This document shows, piece by piece, positions 12,181 through 23,459 of a DNA stretch of 64,000 bases (positions within the stretch are counted from its first letter, which is position 1; each line of letters begins with the position of its first letter). The notes beneath the pieces are model-generated. The model saw only the letters and a list, made by a program, of their open reading frames with translations. It had not been told where the DNA came from and did not search any database. The translations under genes were made by a program, and so were the position numbers. The stretch comes from Haemonchus contortus (taxonomy: Eukaryota > Nematoda > Chromadorea > Rhabditida > Trichostrongylidae), in NCBI GenBank assembly GCA_000469685.2, contig LS997563.1, positions 19,213,757-19,277,756 of the forward strand, given 5' to 3'.

Positions 12181-12515
12181 TAGGCTTAGGCTTTGACAGT
12201 GGTTGCTGGATTACAAGCGACGTACGATTTCGCAGGATGCCTTCCCAAAATCACCTCTAGAATTCAGAAAAATAGTTTGATGTGCTTGTTTTCTTATAAT
12301 TCTTGAATTCATTGACAGGAAATGAGCATATAATAAGAGCATCATTGAATTTGGTCACCGCCAAGGCCACCCACCCATGCATTTCCGAACCGACCGGGGC
12401 TCCCGAACGATTGCATTGATAACGGGCAATGATTCAGGTCTATAAAACACTTGTCCTTCAATGAAATAATCAGACGATTTTTTTCATTTATTAGATATTG
12501 GGCTGAGACGAATGG

Positions 12516-12521
12516 TATAAA
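12516..12521 (+). promoter_or_regulatory. TATA box of saposin-like gene 1
   Basis: TATAAA lies 103 bp upstream of the start codon. The paralogue at 27932 has a TATAAAA at nearly the same distance (123 bp), which supports it being a real core promoter element. Confidence 0.55.
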
Positions 12522-12610
12522 GTGCTGTCGAGGTGATTAGCTCACCACATTCTACGCTTCGATTTGCAGTTTTTTCATTCTTAATTCCTTCCGACTCGTC
12601 TAACTATATA

Positions 12611-12618
12611 ATTTCAGA
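12611..12618 (+). promoter_or_regulatory. Splice acceptor directly before the ATG (spliced-leader or 5' UTR intron)
   Basis: ATTTCAG, the nematode acceptor consensus, ends one base before the ATG at 12619. In nematodes this placement is typical of spliced-leader trans-splicing. With a TATA box only about 100 bp upstream, a short cis-spliced 5' UTR intron is the alternative. Confidence 0.65.
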
Positions 12619-14274
12619 ATGTTCCGTCTAGCTTTGATAGCAGCTCTGTTCTGCGCATATGCCTACACTGAGCCGATTCCACCTCAGTTCAAAGCCAACC
12701 CAATACTTTGCACATTCTGCAAGGAAACCGTGGATATAATCGCTCCAGAACTGGACAAGTCATACCCGGAAATCGAAAAGGTTCGCATATGCTCGAGTTC
12801 GAAGTAGATGGTTCTTCGATTGTATTTGGAGCGAACTCGCTGAAAATTCAAACAACTAGTCGTGACTTATGATGACAATCAAAGGCATTTTTTGGCACTT
12901 CTGCAAGACTGTAGCCAGTTCCATGCAGTAGCTCACCGGCTTACAGCCGTCTAGATACCCCATCCATGACATTCCTGCGGTGGTAATCTCGGGCAACCCT
13001 TTTTCTTACGACTTTTATGAAACCCTTACTTCTCCTGAAACCATTCTGGCGCTTCTGCTGCTGTACTGTTGTGGCACCATAACTTTCACCATTTCACTTA
13101 TGTTTGGTACCTCGGAACTATTGTCTTTGGGTTGGCGAAACGTCAATTCTTTGCTCACGTTCGGTTGCTGCGATGAAGTCGGTTTGTTAGCCATAGTCAC
13201 CAGGAAATGCAATTGGTTCTACAGAACTCGTTGGGAATGGTAAACCCGCCCTCGTTCGAGGACAGGAAATATGTATACGATGCGATGCTATATATTTGAG
13301 CATTACCGCTTATGTGTCCCTGTGTCCCCCATGTCCCTTACTAGCTGCTTCAACTTGGGCGCCTGGATGCTGTGGTATAACCATCGCTAGTATCACAAGG
13401 TTGGCGACTTGTGGGCAAAACTCCAGTCTCGGACGGGACTCGAACCCGTACTTGTCCTTTCCGGGGACCGTGCTCTTATCCCTTACACTACCGAGACCCC
13501 GCTTGCCCTCGCCTTTTTAATGGCTTGTATGCCATAGCTTATCAGCACTCACACGTACAACGTGTTGAGCTGGTCGGCCAACAGTCTGCCCACAGTGTGG
13601 GGTTTTGCCCACAAGTCGCCAACCTTGTGAGACTTTCGCATCGCGTACTGCGGCAAACAGCAGTTAACAAAACATCAAGTTAAAACATCGCTAGTATCAT
13701 CTTCAAGCATATCCTTATGCTAAAAGGATCGGTCCTGACTTCTACCCATATGGGAAATTTTAGTTGTATGTTTTTATCCGCAGCAGTACGCGATAAGTCT
13801 CGCGCATGACGAGGCTCGCAGAAAACGCTTGGCGTCGGGTGAGGCTGAAACCCTCACTTGAGCTTTCCGTGTTCCGTGTTTCCGCAAAAACTCACAGAAT
13901 TTTCCTGCCCTTTTTATCTGATCTCCTCGTCGGCATCATAGCAGACGTCAGTCGCGTCAGGAACATGAAGCTGCCATTCTCGGAGGACATGGGAGTTTTC
14001 GTAGATTGTTAGAGATTTCTTGACTTTTATTGTAGAATTCATTTTTTATACTCTTTTTGAATATCTATGTAGAGTCTAGGATATCTCTGGCTGCTGATCG
14101 TCTAAGTATATTTTCCAGGCATTCCTTATTGCCTGCAAGCACTTCTTCAGCTTCTTACCGGACGGCGACAAACAATGTGAAGAAATTGCCAACAAAGTTA
14201 TCAAGCCAATCAAGGAAGCCCTTGAACAAGGTGTTACATCAGAAGATGTTTGTAAAAAGATTCTAGCATGCTAA
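12619..14274 (+). CDS. Secreted saposin-like protein 1 (two exons)
   Basis: The exons are 12619-12780 and 14119-14274, giving about 105 residues. An N-terminal signal peptide (MFRLALIAALFCAYAYT) is followed by one saposin-B domain with the six-cysteine pattern: C-x2-C in exon 1 (ILCTFC), then two central cysteines (IACKHF, KQCEE) and a final VCKKILAC pair in exon 2. Phase-0 splicing joins IEK to AFLIAC; the donor is a weak GTTCGC and the acceptor is TTTTCCAG. An AATAAA lies at 14309-14314. Nematode saposin-like proteins (caenopores; SLP-1 of Ancylostoma) bind or permeabilise lipid membranes in gut or secretions. That role is inferred from family; family membership is clear from cysteines, size and signal peptide. 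The 1338-bp intron holds a retroposon at 13396-13685. The ATG is fixed by the acceptor just upstream. Confidence 0.85.
13396..13685. repeat. SINE-B foldback retroposon with 14-bp TSD
   Basis: A 290-bp insertion in the intron of saposin-like gene 1, flanked by CATCGCTAGTATCA at 13382-13395 and 13686-13699. Its 5' part is SINE-B in inverted orientation: the tail block 'caaggttggcgacttgtg', then the tRNA-like head with box B-like GGTTCGAGTCCCG read on minus. Its 3' part is the same tail block in + orientation ending '...aacaaaacatcaagttaaaa'. An inverted 5' end joined to a direct 3' end within one target duplication resembles twin-primed 5' inversion during target-primed reverse transcription. 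Confidence 0.8.
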
Positions 14275-14308
14275 ATCAAATTCGATTGTAATGCGATTTG
14301 CTCTTTTC

Positions 14309-14314
14309 AATAAA
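14309..14314 (+). terminator. Polyadenylation signal, saposin-like gene 1
   Basis: AATAAA lies 35 bp after the TAA stop codon, in the expected place and orientation for 3' end formation. Confidence 0.7.
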
Positions 14315-14349
14315 GTTTTCTGAATTTCATTTCGTCCAACTGTCAATGT

Positions 14350-15177
14350 TCGAATCGTTTCTGCAGTACTCCTCAGCCTGTACAACGGTAGAAAAACACG
14401 TCCTTCTCCGGGTGTGCACGTCGGCTAGGCTGGTTTGAGTCCGTCTTCTCTAGGTCGACAGTGTCCCTTGTGCTATGCTTAGGGGTCATAGGTTAATCCT
14501 GTCCAGTCCAGGATGTAGCTTCTAGAATTAGATATCCATGACAGCAGCACTTCATGCAGAGCTGGATGCATGAATGACAAGGTGACTGATGTTTGATACA
14601 CACTGATTGCTCATCTCATTCTGACTTCATCAATAAATTATCATCGAAAAATGCTGTGAACATTTTTTTGTTCCCAACGGGGCTATCAGGTATTTTGCTA
14701 AGGTGCGTAAAGATTCTCAGTAGCGATGTTCGGCTCTCGGTTCGCAGCAGAGGAACCGACTCATGATGAGGTTAAGTAGTGATGGAATCTTGCCTCATTC
14801 CTCCTGTCTGAGTTCCATAACAACGAACTATACAACACCGCGAAGATTTGAAATCACTCCGAGAAAATTGCAAATTTCTTCTCTCTATGTTTTATATCTT
14901 CTCAGGACTGTGCTTTTTTTACCTCTTTATTTCTGGTGAAATGTACAATCATATTCAACTCAATGAGCTCTACACGACTTTACTTGAAAATTTGAAAAAC
15001 AATTCTGGACCAACTTCGTTTTGAGGCACACGCCTATGCTCCACGGGGTATTTCTTGTTGTCCCATAAGATGACAATGGGATCTACAACAACCGTTTTCT
15101 ACTATATGTGCTCTGTAGAAGCTGGGTTCCCGGCTTTCTTACAGTTGAGCGTTTCTTCTGTTGAAATCCGGAATCTT
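14350..15177. other. Unassigned intergenic sequence
   Basis: No supported gene or recognised repeat was found between the saposin-like gene and the dispersed repeat that begins near 15178. Confidence 0.4.
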
Positions 15178-15965
15178 CTCCACACAGCGCACACCGCACC
15201 CACCACGTATCGCACGATTGCGATGGAAGATTGGAGCGCGCAGTTTGTTAGGTAGAGAGTTCTTCAATTATTTGAATTGGCTGGCTGCTTTCTTCAATTC
15301 TAATGCGATCTTGATCGACGCTAATATAGGAGGAGTCATTCCGGTGCTAAGTGAGTTGGGGGGGGGGGGGGGGGGTGGCACGCGGCGCGTCACCCTGCGT
15401 TTCCCAGCGAGATAGTAGATAAGGAAGGGTAGGCGAGCCCGTAACGGTGTTTAGGGGCGTTTCGTAGCTTTTTCATGTTACAACTGCGTATTTTTCACCT
15501 AATTTTAGGAAGGGGGAGGGGCTCCGGGGTGGGTGAGCCAATTAGACGTTCAACCCTTACCTCATCTCATCTCAACCTTCTGCACAAAGCATATCAACAT
15601 GTGCCAAGACTTAGTTTGTTCTGAATCATGAAACACATCAGTACAACCTCACCATCCTTTCCCAGACTCAGTCCCACTACCATCTCGCCGGAGAGACGCA
15701 GGGTGACCCGCCGCCTGCCGCGCCGCGTGCCACCCTCCCAACTCACTTAGCACCGTCATTCCAATTAATCAAGTCCAATAAACATAAAAACGAAAAAGAA
15801 ACAGGCAAAAAAAACGATCAAATCTAATAAAAAAGAAAGGTAATCAACGAAAAATGTTGCGCCGTATTGATTGACGGGGAGGCGGGGTGAGTACGGTAGT
15901 TGCAGTGACATTTGCCGCATGCCGCAAGGAAGAATGCCGCAATCGGGGAGAAGTTCCGTTACCCC
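15178..15965 (+). repeat. Dispersed repeat 'C', copy 1, split by a MITE
   Basis: The halves are 15178-15342 and 15755-15965. Shared blocks with copies at 45766 and 50285 include 'gcacccaccacgtatcgca', 'tgatggaagattggagcgcg' style sequence, 'gaggagtcatt', 'aaaaaagaaa', and a 3' block with 'gccgcatgccgcaag' and 'ggagaagttccgtt'. The element has no open frame or clear terminal inverted repeat, so its class is unknown. The middle is the 412-bp insertion at 15343-15754. Confidence 0.75.
15343..15754. mobile_element. MITE with 8-bp TSD (hAT-like)
   Basis: 412 bp bounded by terminal inverted repeats starting GGTGCTAAGTGAGTTGGG, with complementarity extending through a GGCACGCGGCGCG block. It is flanked by GTCATTCC at 15335-15342 and 15755-15762. 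Removing it restores the uninterrupted sequence seen in repeat C copies 2 and 3, so both ends are firmly placed. An 8-bp duplication is the hAT signature; the terminal sequence is not a typical hAT CAGGG, so superfamily is inferred. A poly-G tract lies just inside the left end. Confidence 0.85.
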
Positions 15966-16149
15966 TTCTGCCGTGCTGCTTCGAATTCCAGTTCAGCATA
16001 TCCTCATTTTTTCGAATTGTGCGGTTTGAGCATTTGAGAAGACGCTGGATGTTATTCGACTTCTCAAAATGAATGCAATTCAACGACATGTAGATAGCTC
16101 CTTGATGAGGATTGTGTTTTGATTCCATTTTCGTCGTCGACCGTACCGT

Positions 16150-18140
16150 GGCTACACGATCAAAAAAAGTCTTCAATTCAAGAGAGAGAAAACTAGGAAA
16201 GGTTCCACGCCAAAAATAAATCTGAGCGCAGGAAAAAAGGAGTATTGATCTAAAGTTGAAGTAACAGCTCAATGATATTAGACGTCGGCGCATGGGGATG
16301 CCTTTCGTTGCTTTGAATTTCTTCATGCCTTGGATTGAGAATGTTGAAATGCTTGTTCATTGGGCTATTTCTTCGTCGCTCTTGCTTGTTGTATTGCTTG
16401 TTATTTGGTTCAGTTGCCCAAGTTTGAGATAAACAATTAGTTACGAGTGGTGTTCAAACTTGGTAACTGCCTGCGTGGCAGGCCAAGATTCAGCCACTGG
16501 ACCACGCATTCCAGCACTACCCAAGCCAAAGAAGCTCTGTGATCGAGTTATTTGTTATTGCTGGGAATTTCCTGATTGTGAATCGGTGGCAGCCCTAGAG
16601 AACAGCTTGTGTAAAATGACAACCTCAAGTGATTTATCACTTTGACATTAAACACAAAGTCTTGAAATCCAGTGCGATAGCACCCGCATACAAATCGTGT
16701 TCATTTGAAGTGAGCTGCGCATTTTATTTTTGGCACCCCCACTCTTGATCACTGCTCAACATCGACTTATGAGAACGATGAGCTTATGACACAACAACAG
16801 ATAATGAACAAATTGCGTCCGACCAATTGCAGGCCGAGATTGAAGTTAAGCTGAGAGATTTCTCTATATTGCTGCAGAAGGAAAAGGAGTCTAGAGGTAG
16901 CGCATTTTAAAAAAGAGTCTGCGGCCCCATGACGCAAGTCCACAATAGTGACCTAAGCTTAAAGATATCAGAAGGCACAAGAGAAGCCCAGTTTGGAGAG
17001 GAGCGCAACGCAGAGGGAAGAGAAGAAACGATATCAGCCAAGAATGGTGCGATATTGAGGAATTGCATACTGACCACAAAGTTGCGGAAATTTCCTTTTG
17101 AGATGTAGAAGTAAATTCCAAGAGAGAATCCCAACCGTTCCAAGAAGTAGAATCTCAACCGGGCCACGAGGGTGAATTTCAATCGAACCACAAGGAGGAG
17201 AAAAGAAGGATCAGCTCGAGCGAGAAAGAGAAAATGCGGTCGAAGCTTGGAGCGCTGTGGGAACTTGACAAACTAATTGAACATCTGGAAGGAGTACCCT
17301 CGTGTCCTCCATGCAACTTCAACCAGGGAGAGATAATCGAGAAAGAAAATAAGAATATATCATGCGCCCTTTGAGAAGCCGTTGAGCTGCACTATTCCGA
17401 CTCGACTATCGAGTTTGTACAAAACTTTAACGTAGGAACGTCGACAGGTCTTGAGGAAGAAAGGAAGATGTGAGATGAACTTAAGGTGACCTCTGATCGT
17501 TTCGAGTGAAAAACTAATTTACCAAGGGTTGTTACTGTAGATTTTTGGACCACCATTCCGCTACATGCTTTCTTCCAAATGCAGCGAGGACGTCACAATA
17601 AGGACAATGGGAATGAGAAGCAGTGGCAATGACCACTAGCTTGTAGTCGCTGCAGCGTACAAGAAGAACTCTCTTACGCCACTCGTAAGGGGTTTAAGCG
17701 CCAAACACTGTTTGAACAATGTATTGTTTTTGACTGGTTTGACTTCCTTAGGTGTTTGCGCCGGTAGCACCATGGTCTCGCTTTTTAATTTGCAGGCCAA
17801 GAAGTATTGCGTTTACGCGATCAAAAAGGAAAAAAAAACTTACAGCTAATTGAAACATAACGAAATCGCTTCTGAGAGATATAAGAGAAATAATTCAGGA
17901 GAGAATTAGGGGCAGGTCTCAAGAAGAAAATAAACCTAAGCGCGGGAAGAAAGTACATTAATCTCCATTAGTGGGTGCCCCTTGTTGCTTCGGAATCATT
18001 CACTTTTTTTATTGAGAACGTAAATTGTTTGTTCGTCAAATCATTGGCATGTCGTTTCTATTTAATGTTTTGTTTGATATTTGGCTTTTACCCAAGTACG
18101 AAGTAAACAGTTGGTTATGTGTGGTGTACTCCCTTAGTTT
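16150..18140 (+). mobile_element. Degenerate LTR retrotransposon, gag-like remnant
   Basis: Two direct repeats of about 300 bp lie at roughly 16150-16455 and 17810-18140. They share 'acgatcaaaaa', 'aataaatctgagcgcaggaa' versus 'aataaacctaagcgcgggaa', 'gttgctt', and an end block 'aaacaattagttacgagtggtgt' versus 'aaacagttggttatgtgtggtgt'. They read as decayed LTRs. The 1.4-kb interior encodes broken coiled-coil-rich frames (about 16810-17260) and a Cys/His segment with VPSCPPCNFNQG and a following HYSDS (about 17290-17410), reminiscent of the zinc-finger region of nematode gag proteins. No protease, RT or integrase is recognisable. Ends are approximate. Confidence 0.5.
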
Positions 18141-18149
18141 ACATCACAA

Positions 18150-19760
18150 ATTTGTGGAACGATTTTGGAAACAAATATACGGAAGCATTCCTTTGTACTG
18201 AGTAGGAGTGAAGCGACGGGGCACCCAGTTGAGGAGGCGCACTCAATACGTGACTTGACGATTTACATCCTTGGTTCCTGAATTGGTTCGTGCATTTTTG
18301 TCGAAGCCAGCTGAATGCATTCGAAAGGTTTCTTTTTCCACGGTGGCTATCTACAGCTGTGCTGTTCCTTGATATGTACACAAAGCTCTATTGCAGAGGG
18401 ATATTGTCCTGAAATGTGATGATCCCAATAGAGATGGGCCTGAGAGGGAATTGGGGAGGAGACTTTGAACAATATCCTTATTTTTGATGGAAAGATAAGG
18501 ATGACATGTGTCATCTAAAATGTTTTCTTTAAAACTCGTTTCAGATGAGTATTGCACCTGAGTGAACGACTTTGTTTGAAAAGTGAAGACGCAATAATTG
18601 ATGAGCACTTCATGACTACATATGTGTCTAGGTAGAAAGCGCAACGTCAAGATTGCGCAGAAAGCCTAGTCCCACTCGGGACCATTTTCCACTAGAGTAA
18701 ATGAAAATCAATGCTGCAAGGATGTCTTTACGAAACAATAGGAGCTTCACGGTTAATCTCGGATCCTTCCAAATTCTACGCGGTAAAAACGGTGATTCAC
18801 GGTAAGAATGTCGAAAAAATTCAAAGCAGAATTCACTATAAAAATGGTTTCTGAAATGTCTATCTGAAATGGAACCTATGCCTACGGCCTCCCTCCGTCA
18901 CCATATGTGGCGCTGCCATGACGAAAAACAGCCTAGATAGGTAGTCACAAGGACTGAAAAAATGCGTCGGTTGTATTTCTTACCCAAATGGCGAGTGAGT
19001 TTTCGCGGCACTATCTACAGAGGATGCCCTGTTTGCTAGGAATGATTATGTTGGGAACTCGAACAATCAGTAGTGATCTCCGGCGACAAAGTGTAGCAAT
19101 TTTGACTAGTTTTGTCCTGATTTAGTCAGCTCTTTACACAATTGTAACAAATGAAATCTCATTTATATGCCAATCCCTGCATTGTAATCTCACCCCTGAT
19201 TTCGCTACTCCCAGGGAGCCTTATTTTCGCGTAGTAGAGAGTTTCTCGCCCTTTCACCGACGCACAAGCTTTTCAACCTGAAATGTTTCCTTATGAATAT
19301 CGTGGACTGCCTTGGACCATCGCACATAAAAATGTGCCAATTCTCCTGGCTCTTGGAAGGTGGAAGTTTAAGGTAACTGTACTACAAAACCTTTTCCTGA
19401 AGTGCGAAAGTATCGTTTCAAGGTTGCTTTTCCCGAGGCCAACCATAAAACCATAAAAAACCATGAACCTGTAACCATAAAAAAAGCAAGATGCCCCTTC
19501 CAAAATGTATTAGAGCCGTCGCTTCGCTGCCACTCCGAGACCTAAAAGTAGGTATGAGATTGACTCCGGGTTGGTTTGACAGGTACTCGTGAATGGAAGC
19601 TTATAGTACGAGGGTGGTGCATTACGAAGCTTTCGTTCCTCTCGTCAGAAAGGAGGGGACCAGTCGTACTGTCTTTGTGCTCACAACGGATTACCAAAAG
19701 CTATATCTGCCTGTTGTTATTGTACTCACTCACCGACACGACAGCTAAGTGTAAAGTGCC
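18150..19760. other. Unassigned intergenic sequence
   Basis: Only short open frames occur here, with no motif and no splice-site chain I could support. Confidence 0.4.
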
Positions 19761-19859
19761 GCTTGTCACTGAACAAATCCATTTTAACTAACAATCTTAT
19801 TGCTCACTGGACTCAAGTGCGACTCAAATGGATTGGAATCGAATCCCTTTCGGTGTCAG

Positions 19860-20341
19860 AAATGTGCTGCACAACATTTCTCAAGAAGTACCTTTTTGAA
19901 AGAGAAGAGCTGCAGTTGTTGGAGAGAGACGTGGATCTGTTTTGCAAGCTTCTAACAAGCATTTTACGAAAACGCAAATCTGGCGAACAACACCAGCACC
20001 CCACCGGACTCTTCAAACCTCCACTCCATTACCACACGTTTGATTCATCCTCAAAGCCGGACTGTCCACGTCAAGAGAGCAATATCACTCAGGCCTCAAA
20101 CAAAAAAAAAAGCTTTGGTAAAAGAGATTTAATGTTGAAAATTGATGTATACGAGTCACGTCTACATAAAGAACTAGCTAATAAGGACAAAGTCAACCTC
20201 AAGCTTAAGCATGACGAATCTAAATGTGTAGGAGACCAAATAGACATGGAATGGCGTCATTTTCAACACGACCTAAGGAATGCGTTATATGCAAGTCCCT
20301 ATTACAGCAATGATAAAAAAACAAGACGAAGTCGGAGCTGA
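19860..20341 (+). CDS. Hypothetical lysine-rich ORF, function unknown
   Basis: This open frame is continuous from about 19763; its first ATG is at 19860, giving about 160 residues. It is polar and rich in lysine, with a possible coiled-coil section near LYLFEREELQLLERD-like sequence at its start and a basic C-terminus (DKKTRRSRS). I recognise no domain. No TATA box, trans-splice acceptor or polyadenylation signal is evident, so it could be a chance frame or a degraded repeat. It is listed because it is the longest frame in this otherwise empty stretch. Confidence 0.2.
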
Positions 20342-20344
20342 GGA

Positions 20345-21629
20345 TAAAGAAAGCAGCAACGCTAACCACTATTCCGATAGCCAAGCTAAGAATAGTGAAC
20401 GACCATTCCATTCCATAACACCTCCAAGCGACGCCGATCGATTTTGCTAGAAATCCGTGGGCAATTTGGGCCAGATATCAAGCTTTAAAAGTGCTCCGTT
20501 CTACTAATAGCAACTTATGTCAGATCGCCACTGTCAGTGCACTTGAATTTAAGAGTCTTATTTTTGTGGAATACAAAAATGCCAGCCTTAGTTTAGAGCA
20601 ATTCCTTGTGAAATTATCAGGCTACAAATGACCGCTTCCAAGCAGTTTACCAATTATGGGGTGAATTTCAAGGAACAGCTGTTGTAGCCTCGATATTTTC
20701 GATCTCAACTAAGTTTTAACATATTTAACTGATGGTTTCAACACTTCTAAAGCCTAGCGATTGCACGGTTTTGAAAGCAGGGTACTTTGAGGGCGTCTAC
20801 AGCTTTGATTGGGATTAATACAATGGCTACTTTTTCGAACGAACAAGATATGCCTAATACTAAAGGCGATAAGCCGGATCACATTGCATGACGCAGATAA
20901 GCATGTGCGGTTACGAATACACCTTTTTCCGCGGTATTGAACTCTCGAACTAACTATCGGTTATCTCTATTTACACAAATGAAGCCCGTTTAAGCCAAGA
21001 AACGTCATCGACAATAGCACAAAACTCATTTACAAACCTGTAATTTATCAGCACCATATATCATTTCAAACCGATATCAAGCAGCGATAATGGCTAGGAG
21101 GAGTACAATATCTGCAGCAGAGGATCCGGGAAAAGTGATTTTACACGATTGATTAACGGTTCTACTTTAGGCGAACGATCTATAGATGGATGCTATTGTC
21201 CATCTATCGATCCTCCGCCAAGATGCCATGATAGTTAACAAGCATGGAGTCGTCAAGCTTGTGAAAATTTGGTCAAGAAAACAAGCTGGGGGATTTTCAG
21301 GATTTTCCAAATATGCTCAAACATTACGTGCTTGAAGAGAGTGTCATCGACCGTCATGAGTTGTCATCATTTGGACACTTATACGCTCTTATCTTCGCGC
21401 GATTAGCAACGGTCCTGCTGACTACTACAACGTTTACCATTGGATGCTGCGTGCCTGAACTGTCTCCGTAAAACACAAGGAGGGCACAAGATTGCTCGAG
21501 CCCGAATCCTGAAAATTCTCAGCCTTCCTATTCTTCGCAAGCGATCTTTAAACGTCTGATCGGCAACGTGCAGATCTCGCAGTCGCACACTTGAAGTAAC
21601 GGAGAAAAAAGAGCTCTTCACTTAAGAAT
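20345..21629. other. Unassigned intergenic sequence
   Basis: Nothing supportable was identified upstream of the Tc1-type element. Confidence 0.4.
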
Positions 21630-22011
21630 GCACCGGAATTGTTTACGAACAACACAACCACCTATGGATTTCACCAGAACTCATGTTTCAGAACACTTAA
21701 CAAAAAGTCTTAGTACGGAAACGTGCCCTATTCGGACCATAACTTAAAGGACAACAGCAAGTTCTATCTCAAGAACATACACTTTTTACTTTCATTCTTT
21801 CGAAAAAAATGTCACTTTGCTTGTTCCAAAATGATACAGCCACTAACCAGTTTGTTGACCACCGATATGATAAGAATGAGAGGAGTTTGCACGAATAGTA
21901 GTACATTGACCCCTTATTCCTTCGAATTACCTCAAAAGTACGACTGTCTAAGACAAAGGATATCAAAAAGTTCCTGATCAACCCGGTAACAAGCATTGAC
22001 AACTGCTTCCT

Positions 22012-22420
22012 TCAGCTTTCTGATGCCTCGAACTGCTTGTTTCCTTCGTGAATCTTTTCCACCACAATTGCCCTTATTTCCATTGAATTCAAGTCAGGGG
22101 TGTTCAACGGCCAGGGGAAAAGGCCGATTTGGTAGTGACGAAGCCAGGCCTGCGGATTTCGGCTGACGTGAATTGGGACATTATCCTGCATGGATACAGG
22201 TTCTGCTGCAGGATCTGACGGTAAGAAGGAAGAGCACGTGGCATCGTGGCTCGATAACCAAATAGTTGAGCCTCTGCAGAACAAAAGGTAAAGGAACATG
22301 CTTACGAGAAAAAGTTACCGCCCACACAAAAACCCCTCCTTCCTTGAAATTTTTTGCCCAAAGGTATAATACACCTACAATACATACACGTGGAGCGTAT
22401 TCTTTCTCAGATGATGTCAC
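22012..22420 (-). pseudogene. Tc1-type transposase remnant
   Basis: Part of a DDE transposase. One minus-strand frame (22420-22181) gives 'GVLYLWAKNFKEGG', and a frameshift leads to the second (22299-22012) with 'MQDNVPIHVSRN' and 'WPLNTPDLNSME'. These carry the second and third catalytic acidic positions of the Tc1 family (Asp-34-Glu spacing type). The expected 'ENLW' after the glutamate has become 'EIRA'. The frame breaks make it inactive. Confidence 0.75.
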
Positions 22421-23016
22421 TATCGGTCACCATCTTGATCACTGATTTGAATTTTTTCATCAGAATTGTTTCATCGGAAAAAGCAACCTGGAGAACGAAA
22501 TATCAAGCGAAGGAGGAGTGAACGACAAGACATGAAAAACACCTTATTCCGAACAATTCGACTGCAATTCCTAACAAAAGTGACCCAGTCATCGCAGTGT
22601 TTTACTGTCATGAAGGGTGCCTCCCTCACTTTTCGCGCCACGATAAGCTCAGACTTATTTGTCACGTTTCAAACAGTAAACATTGAACTTGACTTAGTGG
22701 TAATAGACTTTTCTATCCAAATCGGTCGTTTGTTTCTTTTCGAAAGTGAAGGAAAACGTTACTTTTTCGGATCCCATGCGCTGCAATATTCCTGCCGAAA
22801 TTGTCGACAACTGCGTGGCATCGGCCTCAATCTCGAGCGATTTTACAATTTGACAGTCCCTGATTCTTATTTTGCGGAAATTTGACCTTTCCCAGAATCG
22901 ATAGCAAATTTTCACCCATCACCTAAAATTGGAAAAGTTGACGCAACTGCGTAATGTGAAAATGGAATGTGACGGGAAAGTATGAGGTGAATATGTGGTG
23001 AGGTATACATTTTTAA

Positions 23017-23261
23017 CCCATTGCGTACCGCAGTGTTTTGCGCTAGCTGCCCAATGTGCCTAGCGTTTCCTTCAAAATCGACGCGGGCGACGTGGTTCAC
23101 GGCGTGCAGCACTCAGCCACACAGAGCGGTTGTCTGAGCGAATCGCAAAGTATGGACTGTTCAAACTTTATCAAAACTCTAGAGTGGTTTTGGACGAAAA
23201 TGCGGGCGCGCAGAGGCGGAGGGGCGTGCTTCACCATGTGCAGCACGCGGTACGCAAAGGG
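23017..23261. mobile_element. piggyBac-type MITE with TTAA target duplication
   Basis: 245 bp with terminal inverted repeats CCCATTGCGTACCGC (left) and the complement of CCCTTTGCGTACCGC (right). It is flanked on both sides by TTAA (23013-23016 and 23262-23265). Terminal CCC plus a TTAA duplication is the piggyBac hallmark. There is no coding capacity. It lies inside the right part of the Tc1-type element, so it is the younger insertion. Confidence 0.85.
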
Positions 23262-23459
23262 TTAAACATAGGCAAGGTGACCTTTTCTGGAAAACGAGAG
23301 AGAATATTGTCCATGTTCTTGAGAAGGAACTTGCTGTTGCTTAACAAGTTATGGTCTAAATAGGGCAAACGTTTCATACAAAGCCTTTTCCTGAACTGCC
23401 CTGGAACGTGAGCTTTTGTGGATTTTACAGGTGGCTGTATCATTATTTAACACAGTGTA

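Larger units (their letters stand above)
21630..23457 (-). mobile_element. Tc1-superfamily transposon with a broken transposase
   Basis: The inverted termini are about 200 bp (roughly 21630-21832 and 23265-23457): 'ccaccta...ggatttcacca' and 'agcaagttctatctcaagaa' on the left match complements near 23430 and 23325 on the right. The right end reads ...CACAGTG followed by TA. The motif 'atgatacagccac' occurs at the outer right end and again at the inner end of the left terminus. The minus-strand interior (about 22420-22012) encodes decayed Tc1 transposase: 'MQDNVPIHVS' (second catalytic Asp) and 'PDLNSME' (third acidic residue), then 'VEKIHEGNKQF'. The N-terminal part is in another frame. It carries a nested 245-bp MITE at 23017-23261. 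Confidence 0.8.
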
